Assembly (NCBI GenBank): GCA_964476585.1
Contig: CAYZBF010000007.1
Coordinates: 1 to 64,000, forward strand
Reading direction: 5' to 3'
Source: CAYZBF01 sp964476585
GTDB taxonomy: Bacteria > Hydrothermota > UBA3072
DNA length: 64,000 nt
The translations under genes and the position numbers were made by a program. This document shows, piece by piece, positions 1-8,416 of this stretch (position 1 is the first letter of the stretch; the number at the start of each line of letters is the position of its first letter). Below the pieces are notes generated by a model. That model did not search any database and was not told the DNA's origin. It was given only the letters and a program-made list of their open reading frames with translations.

Positions 1-1
1 A

Positions 2-922
2 CGGGATGTAGGATATACTAAAGCTGAATATCATTTCACTGATAAAACCTGCGGCGTTGTCACGATGATCCAGGAACAATCTCCTGATATTGCCTGTGGA
101 GTGGATATAGGAGGAGCAGGAGATCAGGGTATGATGTTTGGTTATGCTACAGATGAGACCAAAGAGCTAATGCCTCTACCCATTATGCTTGCACATCGAT
201 TGGTAAAAAACTTATCTTTGAAAAGAAAATCCCAGGATGATAGTTTTCTCCGTCCGGATGGAAAATCCCAGGTAAGTGTAGAATATGTTGATGGAACTCC
301 TGAACGGTTGGATACCGTTCTTGTTTCCAGTCAACACGATCCACATATAAAAAGTGAAGATATAAAGGAATATATAATAGAAGAGATTATAAAACCTACT
401 ATTCCGGAGCATTTAATAGATTGTAGCACTAAGTATCTCGTTAATCCGACCGGTCGTTTTGTTATTGGAGGTCCCCAGGCAGACACTGGGGTAACAGGCA
501 GGAAAATTATGGTAGACACATATGGTGGTATTGGTAAACATGGAGGAGGATGCTTCTCTGGTAAGGACCCAACGAAAGTGGATCGTTCTGGAGCTTACAT
601 GGCAAGATACGTTGCCAAGAATATCGTTGCAGCTAATCTTGCCAGAAAGGTAGAGATACAAGTTGCTTATGCGATAGGTGTTGAAGAGCCGGTTTCAATA
701 TATATAGATTCCTTTGGAACAGGGGTAACTTCGGATGATAGACTGTTAGAAGCAGTCCGAACTGTATTTGATTTCCGTCCCACGAAAATTATAGAACATC
801 TTGACCTCAGACGTCCGCAATTCCTTGATACTGCCTGCTATGGACATTTTGGAAGGGAGAATAAAAGATTTAGATGGGAGGATAAGGATATGATTGATAC
901 ACTTAAAGGGGAGATAAAGTAA
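2..922 (+). CDS. metK: S-adenosylmethionine synthetase, 5' truncated by the window edge
   Basis: MetK makes S-adenosylmethionine from methionine and ATP in the cytoplasm. The frame is open from base 2, upstream of the first internal ATG at 65, so the true start lies outside the window and about the first quarter of the protein is missing. The C-terminal part is diagnostic: a glycine-rich loop GKHGGGCFSGKDPTKVDRSG, then a conserved ARYVAKNIVAA helix and an IGVEEPVS segment. The stop codon overlaps the start of ahcY by one base (TAATG), so synthesis of SAM and removal of its product S-adenosylhomocysteine are translationally coupled. Family assignment is secure. Confidence 0.96.
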   Translation, partial: RDVGYTKAEYHFTDKTCGVVTMIQEQSPDIACGVDIGGAGDQGMMFGYATDETKELMPLPIMLAHRLVKNLSLKRKSQDDSFLRPDGKSQVSVEYVDGTPERLDTVLVSSQHDPHIKSEDIKEYIIEEIIKPTIPEHLIDCSTKYLVNPTGRFVIGGPQADTGVTGRKIMVDTYGGIGKHGGGCFSGKDPTKVDRSGAYMARYVAKNIVAANLARKVEIQVAYAIGVEEPVSIYIDSFGTGVTSDDRLLEAVRTVFDFRPTKIIEHLDLRRPQFLDTACYGHFGRENKRFRWEDKDMIDTLKGEIK

Positions 923-2178
923 TGGATTATGATATAAAAGACGAGAATTTGGCAGATAAAGGCATAGAGCGAATAGAATGGGCATCTGGATTTATGCCTG
1001 TTTTAGAAAGTATTCGAGCAAAATTCAAGGATGAAGAACCTTTAAAAGGAGTTTCTATAGCTGCCTGTTTACATGTAACTACAGAAACCGCAAATCTTAT
1101 GATTACCCTAAAAGAAGCTGGAGCAAATGTGGCACTATGTGCCTCCAACCCCCTTTCAACCCAAGATGACGTCGCTTCTGCATTGGTTATGAAGCTTGAT
1201 ATACCAGTATTTGCCTGGCGAGGAGCTGATAATGAGAGTTACTATAACCATATAAGGAGTGTTTTGGATCGCGGGCATGATATTACTATGGATGACGGAG
1301 CCGATCTCGTATCGACACTTCACAAGGAGTATCCTTCCAGGTTAGGGAAGGTTTTGGGAGGTACAGAGGAAACTACTACTGGAGTTGTTAGACTTCGTGC
1401 AATGGCAAGAGATGGAGTCCTTGGATATCCTGTGGTAGCGGTCAATGACTCAATGACAAAATACCTGTTTGATAACCGTTATGGAACTGGCCAATCTACA
1501 ATTGATGGAATTCTCCGTGCAACAAATTACCTAATAGCTGGAAGTTATTTTGTAGTCGTAGGTTATGGCTGGTGTGGTAGGGGGGTGGCAAAGAGAGCTT
1601 CCGGTATGGGAGCAAAGGTAATTGTGGTAGAGACCGACTCGATTAAGGCATTAGAAGCAGCAATGGACGGCTTTCAGGTTATGCCACTTAAGGAAGCAGC
1701 CTCGGTTGGAGATATATTTATTACTATTACCGGAAATAAATGGGTTCTTACTAAGGAAGAGTTTACTAAGATGAAAGATAACACTATCATTGGAAATTCA
1801 GGACATTTTAATGTTGAAATAAAAATAGAGGACCTTGAAGATATGAGTGTTGATAAGAAGAAGATACGGGATAATGTTACTCAATACAGACTTTCCGATG
1901 GAAGACGAATTAATCTCCTGGGAGAGGGAAGACTCCTTAATCTTTCCTGTGCTGAGGGTCATCCTGCAATGGTAATGGATATGAGTTTTGCGAATCAGGC
2001 CTATTCTGCAGTTTACCTTAGGGAAAACGCTCATAATTTAGAAAAGAAGGTATATACCCTTCCAGAAGAAATAGACCGCGATATTGCTCGTGTTAAGTTA
2101 TCAACAATGGGTATCAAGATAGATGAGTTAACGGAAGAACAGAAGAAATACCTGGTTTCCTGGGGGGAAGGCACGTAG
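922..2178 (+). CDS. ahcY: Adenosylhomocysteinase
   Basis: This NAD-dependent cytosolic enzyme hydrolyses S-adenosylhomocysteine to adenosine and homocysteine, relieving product inhibition of methyltransferases. The 418-aa protein is full length for the compact form of the family. Visible signatures are the N-terminal HVTTETANL segment, the NAD-binding turn VVVGYGWCGRGVA near residue 210, GNSGHFNVEI, and the C-terminal substrate region LSCAEGHPAMVMDMSFANQA. It starts inside the metK stop codon, so it belongs to the same operon. The histidine kinase gene follows after an 11-bp gap and is probably co-transcribed. Confidence 0.97.
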   Translation: MDYDIKDENLADKGIERIEWASGFMPVLESIRAKFKDEEPLKGVSIAACLHVTTETANLMITLKEAGANVALCASNPLSTQDDVASALVMKLDIPVFAWRGADNESYYNHIRSVLDRGHDITMDDGADLVSTLHKEYPSRLGKVLGGTEETTTGVVRLRAMARDGVLGYPVVAVNDSMTKYLFDNRYGTGQSTIDGILRATNYLIAGSYFVVVGYGWCGRGVAKRASGMGAKVIVVETDSIKALEAAMDGFQVMPLKEAASVGDIFITITGNKWVLTKEEFTKMKDNTIIGNSGHFNVEIKIEDLEDMSVDKKKIRDNVTQYRLSDGRRINLLGEGRLLNLSCAEGHPAMVMDMSFANQAYSAVYLRENAHNLEKKVYTLPEEIDRDIARVKLSTMGIKIDELTEEQKKYLVSWGEGT

Positions 2179-2189
2179 TTTTTGGATAA

Positions 2190-3449
2190 ATGCGAGAACT
2201 GAGAATCAGTTTCTTTCTGTTATTTTTACTGTTTGTGTCTGTTGATGTAACTACAACAGTTCATTCAATAGGTATAAGAAGAGTACTCTTTGGAGAAATA
2301 GATTATAGGCTATCGGTGGCTGCCCATGAATTGGAAAAGGAGATCGGATTGGTTTCAGATAGAATCAGAATAGAGAACATCTATCCTCTAATAATCCGTT
2401 ATTCTCTTGGATGGGTTGAATTTTTTGATTCTAAGGGTAAATTTATACGCTCAACTGATATGAATGCAAATCTTATTCCAGAAGAGTTTGCAGACACATC
2501 TATATTCTGGGGTTATCGGTATGGATTATTTCCTGTCAAAAATGGATACGTTTTGCTCTCAACCTCAGAAGAATACCTAAGAGGTCTTCGAAATCTATTT
2601 CGCATATCCATCATCTTAAGATTATTGATCTATTCTGTGTTTATTGGCCTAGGTGTGTTTATATTCAAAATTTTTTCATATCCATTTAAGACTGTTGAAG
2701 AGGTTACTGGAAAGAAGAAAAAAGAGATAGAGTTTACAATGGCTACATTAGAAGAGATGGCGAGAGATTATCGCGAGAAACTTAAAAATTTGCGCCAACG
2801 TGAAAAAGAGTTCAGACAGAAACTCTTTCTTTCAAGACTGGGAGAAAATGTAACCCAAATATTACACGAGATAAGGAATTCCACAGGGGCAATACTTGGG
2901 TTCAGTAAGCTTGTCAAAGGTGAAGAAATCAAGACGTGTTTGTTGGAAGAGACTTCCAAGCTTAATCGCTTTTCCAATCATTTGCTCTCTTTATCCATTC
3001 CTCTTGAACTCAAAAAAGACCATGTGGATGTGAAAGGGCTTATAAATGGAGTTATGGAGATGTTAGATTATGGAGGGGTTGAAATAGAGATTGATATACC
3101 GCAGGATCTTTCTATCCCCGTGGATGAGAAGCTAGCGGCTCAGGCGCTGTATGATCTGATTGATAATGCCATAGATGCCTGTAAGGATGGAGGAAAAGTG
3201 AAAATAGAAGTTAGCTCTCTCGAGGATTATATAGTTATGCGGATAAATGATACCGGAAGGGGAATGGACGAGAAGACTTTAAATTCCGTATTTGAGTTAT
3301 TTTTCACAAAGAAGGATGGTGGTGTTGGACTTGGGATGGCATTAACTAAAAGGATTATAGAGGCTCATAATGGTGATATAGAAGTGAAAAGTAAACTTGG
3401 AGAGGGGACAGAGGTTATAATTAGATTACCAAAGGAGATAAATGGATAA
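2190..3449 (+). CDS. Membrane sensor histidine kinase, NtrB-like
   Basis: Predicted inner-membrane sensor kinase of 419 aa. An N-terminal membrane helix (about residues 4-25) and a second at about 140-160 bracket an extracytoplasmic sensor region. A charged helical linker leads to an H-box with HEIRNSTGAILG (His226 as phosphoacceptor), an N-box LIDNAIDACKDGG, and ATPase motifs NDTGRGMD and GVGLGMALTKRI. The end overlaps the next gene, an NtrC-type regulator, by 8 bp, so the two form a cognate pair. The signal sensed cannot be told. The 11-bp gap from ahcY suggests co-transcription. Confidence 0.9.
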   Translation: MRELRISFFLLFLLFVSVDVTTTVHSIGIRRVLFGEIDYRLSVAAHELEKEIGLVSDRIRIENIYPLIIRYSLGWVEFFDSKGKFIRSTDMNANLIPEEFADTSIFWGYRYGLFPVKNGYVLLSTSEEYLRGLRNLFRISIILRLLIYSVFIGLGVFIFKIFSYPFKTVEEVTGKKKKEIEFTMATLEEMARDYREKLKNLRQREKEFRQKLFLSRLGENVTQILHEIRNSTGAILGFSKLVKGEEIKTCLLEETSKLNRFSNHLLSLSIPLELKKDHVDVKGLINGVMEMLDYGGVEIEIDIPQDLSIPVDEKLAAQALYDLIDNAIDACKDGGKVKIEVSSLEDYIVMRINDTGRGMDEKTLNSVFELFFTKKDGGVGLGMALTKRIIEAHNGDIEVKSKLGEGTEVIIRLPKEING

Positions 3450-4755
3450 GATACTTATTGTAGAAGATAACGAAAGTTTCAGGAAGATGCTTGAGTTAAA
3501 TCTCGAGAGCGCTGGATTTTCGTTTGAGTCTTATGAAAATGCTGAGGATGCAATTTCGGCCTTTAACCGCGACATCTTTTTAGTTGGTGTATTTGATTTA
3601 AAACTCCCTGGAATGGACGGTGTCCAGTTATTATCTAATATCTTGGAGTACGCCCCAGATTTCCCTGTAGTTATTATCACAGCCTATGGTGATATCGAAA
3701 CTGCTGTTGGAGCTTTAAAAAAGGGTGCCTGGGATTTTATTCAGAAGCCCTTTGATCCTGATATTCTTATAGAAAAAATAAAAATAGCTCTGGAGGAAAA
3801 GTCGTTTGAACTTCCGGAAAGGAGAATTGTAGGGGACTCTCCGATAATAAAGAAGGCAATAAATCTCGCACATAAAGTAGCTTTAACTACTACGACAGTC
3901 CTTCTTTATGGAGAAAGCGGAACAGGTAAGGAAATATTCGCTAGAGCAATTCACCGCTGGAGTAAAAGGAAAAACGGTCCCTTTGTTGCTCTTAACTCTG
4001 CTGCTATTCCAGAGACTCTATTAGAAAGTGAGTTGTTCGGAATTGAAAAAGGAACCGCAACAGGGGTAGAAAAGAGGATTGGAAAGATCAGTCAGGCTAA
4101 TAAAGGTACTTTATTCCTTGATGAGATTGGCGATATGCCGCTTTTACTTCAGTCAAAGATACTCCGTGTTATTGAAGAGAAATCTTTCCAGAGGGTAGGA
4201 GGTAGGGAGCTTGTTAGTGTGGACGTTAGAATAGTTTGTGCTACTAATAGAGATTTACAAAAGATGGTAGAGAATGGTCAATTCCGGGAAGATCTCTACT
4301 ACAGACTGAATGTCTTTCCTATCTGTATTCCCCCTTTAAGGGAAAGAAAAGGAGATATTGAGTTCCTTATAGATTATTTTATAAATATATACTCCGATAA
4401 TATTGGAAAGAAGATTGATAAGTTAACTGAAGGTGCAACGATGAAATTGAGAGGAAATGATTGGAAAGGTAATGTAAGAGAATTGGAAAATGTGATAGCC
4501 CGGGCTATTATACTTACCGATGACAATACTATATCCGAAGAGCACATCATATTTAGTGATTTTCAAGGTGAAGGAGAAAAGATTGTAAAATTTGACCTCA
4601 AGGAGATGGGGGATAGGGCGAGAAGAAAAGCTGAAATTAGAATTTTAAATGAGGCGTTAAAACAAACCGGAGGCAATAAAGCAAAGGCAGCTCGTTTGCT
4701 TAATATTTCCTATAAAACCTTATTCAATAAGATTAACGAATATAACCTGGAATAG
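3442..4755 (+). CDS. Sigma-54-dependent response regulator, NtrC family
   Basis: This 437-aa activator has three domains. The receiver (1-120) carries the acidic pair ED near residue 8, phosphoacceptor Asp52 in FDLKLPGMDG, and the KPF lysine. The AAA+ domain (about 130-365) has Walker A GESGTGKE at 157-164 and Walker B LFLDEIGDM. A C-terminal Fis-type helix-turn-helix has GGNKAKAARLLNISYKTL. The loop that normally reads GAFTGA and contacts sigma-54 reads GTATGV (204-209), without the aromatic residue. It is paired with the overlapping upstream kinase. A sigma-54-like site exists at 38008 in this window, but a link is only inference. Confidence 0.92.
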   Translation: MDKILIVEDNESFRKMLELNLESAGFSFESYENAEDAISAFNRDIFLVGVFDLKLPGMDGVQLLSNILEYAPDFPVVIITAYGDIETAVGALKKGAWDFIQKPFDPDILIEKIKIALEEKSFELPERRIVGDSPIIKKAINLAHKVALTTTTVLLYGESGTGKEIFARAIHRWSKRKNGPFVALNSAAIPETLLESELFGIEKGTATGVEKRIGKISQANKGTLFLDEIGDMPLLLQSKILRVIEEKSFQRVGGRELVSVDVRIVCATNRDLQKMVENGQFREDLYYRLNVFPICIPPLRERKGDIEFLIDYFINIYSDNIGKKIDKLTEGATMKLRGNDWKGNVRELENVIARAIILTDDNTISEEHIIFSDFQGEGEKIVKFDLKEMGDRARRKAEIRILNEALKQTGGNKAKAARLLNISYKTLFNKINEYNLE

Positions 4756-4818
4756 ACTTACTAATAGCTTAAAGGTTACAGAAACAATGCAAAATGAAAA
4801 TGGTCAAATTTTATAAAT

Positions 4819-5364
4819 CTAATCTAAATAATCTTGAGCCAGTTCCAATAACCAATATTCTATCATATTCTCTATATCAATCCCAGTTGTGTCTGCTCCG
4901 TTTTCAATTGTAACTGTCTCTGGAACGGTGTAGGTTACTGTTATACTGTCAATTCCGGTTGTATCCGGGTTTGGAATCTTTATCGAATCAACATCTCCGA
5001 ACCAACCAACAAGATCCAGAGAATCCAGGTTACCACTTCCATCATCACTTATAGCTATGATGTAAATGGTTCCTCCTGAAAGCAGGGTTGCTGTATAAGA
5101 ACCGTTGTCATTGGAGGAAAGATCAAATCCTTTTACTACATCGGATATTGCGGCTAAAGCACTTCCATTCAGCTCATGAACCTGAGAGAGTGTTTCATAA
5201 GCATTTCCATCTCCATTTAGAGCCAGGACAAATGCTCCTGGAATTGGAGCGTCTTCATTACTTATTGTTCCCGAAACCGTGGTAAACAATTCCTCACATG
5301 AGGTTATGGACAGAGCCATAATGAGTAGAATCAAACTAAATAAAACCTTTTTCATTTTTTTCAT
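4819..5364 (-). CDS. Secreted lipoprotein of unknown function
   Basis: I do not recognise the family. The protein starts with MKKMKKVLFSLILL and has a lipobox ending in SITSCEE, so it should be lipidated at Cys and exported. The mature part starts with a segment resembling a carboxypeptidase-regulatory-like beta fold (VSGTISNEDAPIPGAFVLAL) and is rich in Asp, Ser and Thr. The start at 5364 was chosen because a GGAGGT ribosome site (5369-5374 on the complement) sits 4 nt upstream; a second ATG at 5355 is possible. The open frame extends further upstream to 5421 but would hide the signal peptide. It is divergent from tRNA-Arg. Confidence 0.75.
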   Translation of the reverse strand: MKKMKKVLFSLILLIMALSITSCEELFTTVSGTISNEDAPIPGAFVLALNGDGNAYETLSQVHELNGSALAAISDVVKGFDLSSNDNGSYTATLLSGGTIYIIAISDDGSGNLDSLDLVGWFGDVDSIKIPNPDTTGIDSITVTYTVPETVTIENGADTTGIDIENMIEYWLLELAQDYLD

Positions 5365-5438
5365 TTTTACCTCCTTAATAATTGCCACTATGGAAGATAT
5401 AGAAAGAGTTTTGGCTGTCAAGGCCTCTTTGTCAGGAC

Positions 5439-5470
5439 TTGACAGAAATGGTTATCCATAGCATTATAAT
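5439..5470 (+). promoter_or_regulatory. Promoter for tRNA-Arg
   Basis: A perfect TTGACA (5439-5444) and a perfect TATAAT (5465-5470) lie just upstream of tRNA-Arg, but 20 nt apart. The element 17 nt from the -35 box would be CATTAT (5462-5467). Either choice puts transcription initiation within a few bases of the tRNA 5' end at 5479. Confidence 0.6.
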
Positions 5471-5478
5471 TTAAATAT

Positions 5479-5552
5479 GCGCCCGTAGCTCAACTGGATA
5501 GAGTAGCGGACTTCGGATCCGCTGGTTGAAGGTTCGAATCCTTCCGGGCGTA
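5479..5552 (+). tRNA. tRNA-Arg (anticodon TCG)
   Basis: The cloverleaf can be drawn by hand. The acceptor stem is GCGCCCG with CGGGCGT (G1-U72 wobble); the D arm is GCTC/GAGT. The anticodon stem is GCGGA/TCCGC around loop CTTCGGA, giving anticodon TCG, which reads CGA and related Arg codons. The T arm is GAAGG TTCGAAT CCTTC. The discriminator is A and CCA is not encoded. Enolase follows 27 bp downstream. Confidence 0.95.
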
Positions 5553-5579
5553 GGGGTATAGAATCTTAAGGAGGATGAA

Positions 5580-6854
5580 ATGGGGAGCACAATTATCGAT
5601 ATAAAAGCAAGGGAAATCCTTGATTCCCGAGGAAATCCAACAATAGAAGCGGAATGTAAGTTAGAGTCAGATATAATTGGACGTGCAGCTGTGCCTTCAG
5701 GAGCTTCCACTGGTACACGGGAGGCATTGGAACTAAGGGATAATGATAAGAAGAGATTTGGAGGTAAAGGGGTTTTAAAGGCTGTAAGCAACGTAAATAA
5801 CATAATAACTCAGGAAATAGTGGGAAGGGATTGTCTAACGCAGGTGTCGATAGATAAGGCCATGTGCAAAATGGATGGGACTGAAAACAAGGAAAGGCTT
5901 GGTGCTAATGCAATCCTTTCTGTATCTCTCGCAGTCGCAAAAGCAGCCTGTAAATTCCTTGGTATACCTCTATACAGATATTTAGGAGGTGTGGATGCAG
6001 TGGTGGTTCCTGTTCCTCAATGCAATATTATAAATGGCGGTGCTCATGCTGGTAATAACCTTAACATTCAAGAATTTATGATAATGCCCTATGGTTTTCC
6101 ATCCTATAGAGAGTCAATTAGATGTGCCAGTGAGGTTTTTCACGCGCTTAAGAAAAATCTTTCTGACCAAGGTTTAGGGACTGGAGTTGGAGACGAAGGA
6201 GGGTTTGCACCTGATCTTTCGGGAAACCGGCAGGCACTTGATCTGATTATAGAGTCTATAAAAATTGCGGGTTATGAGCCGGGAGAGCAAGTAGGCATTG
6301 CCCTTGACTCCGCTGCATCTGGATTTTACAACGGTAAGTCATATACGTTTGAAGGCAAGGAAATTTCTGTGGAAGAACTTATATCTATTTATAAAAACTG
6401 GGTGGATAAGTATCCGATAGTTTCAATTGAAGATGGACTGGCTGAATCAGATTGGAATGGATGGGCACGACTTAAAGAAGAATTGGGTGAAAGGATACAG
6501 ATAGTCGGAGATGATATCTTTGTTACCAACACTTCACTTATAAAAGAGGGAATTAAAAGAAATATTGCTAATTCAGTCCTTATAAAACTTAATCAGATTG
6601 GAACCGTGACAGAGACTATAGAAGCCATTAAGTTGGCAAAGGAGAATGACTGGAGTACAGTGGTCTCTCATCGTTCAGGTGAGACTGGAGATGTTTCAAT
6701 AGCACATCTTGCTGTGGGATTGAATACAGGTCAGATAAAGAGCGGTTCATTATCACGGAGTGAGAGAGTGGAGAAGTATAATGAGTTGTTGAGGATTGAA
6801 GAGGAATTAGGAGATGCAGCAACCTTTAGAGGGAAACAGGTTTTACCATCATAA
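5580..6854 (+). CDS. eno: Enolase
   Basis: Enolase converts 2-phosphoglycerate to phosphoenolpyruvate. The 424-aa protein is of normal length. It shows the N-terminal AREILDSRGNPTIEAE, the substrate loop PSGASTGTREALELRD, the metal and active-site segment GDEGGFAPDL, IEDGLAESDW, GDDIFVTN, and the catalytic SHRSGETGD near the C terminus. An AAGGAGGA ribosome site lies 4-5 nt before the ATG. The FtsB-like gene begins 41 bp before the enolase stop, so eno, ftsB-like and acpS look like one operon downstream of the tRNA. Confidence 0.98.
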   Translation: MGSTIIDIKAREILDSRGNPTIEAECKLESDIIGRAAVPSGASTGTREALELRDNDKKRFGGKGVLKAVSNVNNIITQEIVGRDCLTQVSIDKAMCKMDGTENKERLGANAILSVSLAVAKAACKFLGIPLYRYLGGVDAVVVPVPQCNIINGGAHAGNNLNIQEFMIMPYGFPSYRESIRCASEVFHALKKNLSDQGLGTGVGDEGGFAPDLSGNRQALDLIIESIKIAGYEPGEQVGIALDSAASGFYNGKSYTFEGKEISVEELISIYKNWVDKYPIVSIEDGLAESDWNGWARLKEELGERIQIVGDDIFVTNTSLIKEGIKRNIANSVLIKLNQIGTVTETIEAIKLAKENDWSTVVSHRSGETGDVSIAHLAVGLNTGQIKSGSLSRSERVEKYNELLRIEEELGDAATFRGKQVLPS

Positions 6855-7140
6855 AGGCCAGGTCAAGCAACATCTAAAGAAACTGCTGCCAATCCTTGCT
6901 ATACTGGGCTACATTTTTTATCTCCTTCTCGGTCCATATGGGTTTGTAAATATTTGCCGGTTGAAGAGAGAGGAGCTTACACTGAGAAGGCAGCGAGAAG
7001 CGTTTGTAGAGGAAAGAGCAGCATTGACCGACTCACTTCTTATGATAAAAAGGGATACCTTTTTACTGGAGAAACTTGCCCGGGAGAAATTAGGTATGAT
7101 AATGCCTGGCGACACTGTTATCCTAACGCCCCAAGAGTAG
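6814..7140 (+). CDS. FtsB/DivIC-type septum formation initiator
   Basis: A small bitopic membrane protein (108 aa). A single helix (about residues 24-44, PILAILGYIFYLLLGPYG) is followed by a coiled coil (LKREELTLRRQREAFVEERA) and the conserved KLAREKLGMIMPGDTVI motif of FtsB/DivIC, which links the late divisome proteins. It lies next to enolase, the same neighbourhood as ftsB in many bacteria (established for E. coli and others). It overlaps the end of enolase by 41 bp. The start is uncertain because no other ATG exists before the membrane helix; a GAGGAA sits 7 nt upstream of 6814. Confidence 0.85.
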   Translation: MQQPLEGNRFYHHKGQVKQHLKKLLPILAILGYIFYLLLGPYGFVNICRLKREELTLRRQREAFVEERAALTDSLLMIKRDTFLLEKLAREKLGMIMPGDTVILTPQE

Positions 7141-7141
7141 A

Positions 7142-7492
7142 ATGATTGGGATAGATATTGTAAAGGTTAATAGGGTAGAGAGTCTAATTGATAGATGGGG
7201 GAGGGGATTCATAGATAGGATATTTACTCCAGCTGAGCAGGAGTACTGCGAGGATAAAAGAAATAAAAATCAATGCTATGCGGTAAGGTTTGCTGCAAAG
7301 GAATCCTTTTATAAGGCTTTCAATCATTCTTACGGATGGAAGGCTTTAGAAGTTATCAACAACGGCGTGGAACCGCATATCCATATATTAGATGAAAGAC
7401 TAAAATCTGAAGTCATGAAATATAAGATAAACCTCTCTATCTCACATATTGAAGATATAGGTATTGCCCTGGTGCTTTTAAGTGTTAAGTGA
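7142..7492 (+). CDS. acpS: Holo-[acyl-carrier-protein] synthase
   Basis: AcpS transfers 4'-phosphopantetheine from CoA to acyl carrier protein. The 116-aa length is typical. The Mg-binding start MIGIDIVKVNR, the VRFAAKESFYKAF helix with the catalytic Glu, and LSISHIEDIGIALVLL are all present. It starts one base after the FtsB-like stop codon. Its substrate, an acyl carrier protein, is encoded close by on the other strand at 8417. Confidence 0.95.
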   Translation: MIGIDIVKVNRVESLIDRWGRGFIDRIFTPAEQEYCEDKRNKNQCYAVRFAAKESFYKAFNHSYGWKALEVINNGVEPHIHILDERLKSEVMKYKINLSISHIEDIGIALVLLSVK

Positions 7493-7634
7493 AGACTTAG
7501 GCAATTAAACTTTGATTATCAAGTGATTATATAATTAAACCTCAAGTGTTCATTAAGATCTCATCTATCTCGTCTTTATTTTATTCCCTGCTCCCTCTAT
7601 CAAACAAAATGAGATTTAGGATTGTTCTGGTCCT

Positions 7635-7959
7635 CTACTCAGTTGCCCTGATTACCCCTATACCACCAATGATCAGCGTAAGTAGAAGAAGGGCAAATAT
7701 ACCAAATTTATTGGCAACAAATTCTGCATCCTTCACTGTATTCTCATCTGAAGTTTTTTCAGGCATAATCAGTCCAAGTATCTTATCTTTATTAATTGCT
7801 TGAGATAGAAGTCCTGCAATACAGGCAGAATCTTTCCCACCTGAAATACCAAATACGGCACCCGATCTTTCAAAGGAATTTATCTTTTCTTTTATAAAAT
7901 TTACAATACCAATAGTAACCTCTTCCGGGTCTATCTTGATTTTTTTTTAGGTCTTCCAT
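7635..7959 (-). pseudogene. NAD synthetase N-terminal fragment, frameshifted and truncated
   Basis: Translation of this strand gives a clear NAD synthetase ATP-pyrophosphatase start: IGIVNFIKEKINSFERSG, then the PP-loop FGISGGKDSACIAGLLSQA and LGLIMPEKTSDENTVKDA. Two defects are visible. The ATG at 7959, which has a GAGAGGAT ribosome site, leads into a run of nine A (7940-7948) that puts it out of frame; eight A would give an intact MEDLKKIKIDPEE start. Homology also stops after about 75 residues and continues into a hydrophobic tail (FALLLLTLIIGGIGV) and a stop, where NadE should run about 170 residues more. It is most simply a decayed gene at a deletion junction. The poly-A error could be technical; the truncation is harder to explain that way. 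Confidence 0.8.
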
Positions 7960-7998
7960 ATCTATCCTCTCTATAAATATAGAGTTTTTTGCTTTTCT

Positions 7999-8372
7999 TT
8001 ATTTACCCTTCTTTTTCAATGACTCAATCTTTTTCATAAGGGTATCTATATCGAATTTTGTTGGTATATTAAGTTTATTCAGCACATTCGTTATGGTCTT
8101 CTCTACTATTTCTTCAATCTCCGCTCTCGTATCTTTACCTCTCTCAAGTAGTTTCTTTACAAACTCTGGCTGATCCTTTTTGGCGACTTCACCCCTCTTT
8201 ATGAGGTCATTCACGATCTCCTCAGCCTTTTCTTTTGCTTTGCAGATACTCCTTCTCCCAAATATTCTTTGTTAAATATTTTATTTTTTTCTCCAAATGT
8301 TATTCTGCTCCGAGTTGCAGTACACACAAATCCTTTGAACAGATTTAATAATAGAGTTTTTACTTTTGTCAT
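7999..8372 (-). pseudogene. Phasin-like protein, reading frame broken
   Basis: The C-terminal part (frame ending at 7999) reads AKAKEKAEEIVNDLIKRG, then GEVAKKDQPEFVKKLLERG and a helical IPTKFDIDTLMKKIESLKKK, the pattern of phasin/PHA-granule-associated proteins. The start with a good AGGGAGG site (complement of 8379-8385) is the ATG at 8372 (MTKVKTLLLNLFKGF), but that frame ends at 8211. Homology to phasins runs on upstream of the GTG at 8214 in the other frame to about 8245, so a frameshift lies between. Alternatively these are two coupled genes with a GTGA overlap. It lies in the plsC-ACP block. Confidence 0.6.
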
Positions 8373-8416
8373 AAAAACCTCCCTCTCGGTAATTGCCACT
8401 TGCATTTAAATTGATT

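Noticed and set aside
212..985. Several minus-strand open frames opposite metK and ahcY
   Set aside because: They are shadows of the two well-conserved plus-strand genes and show no ribosome sites or protein-like pattern.
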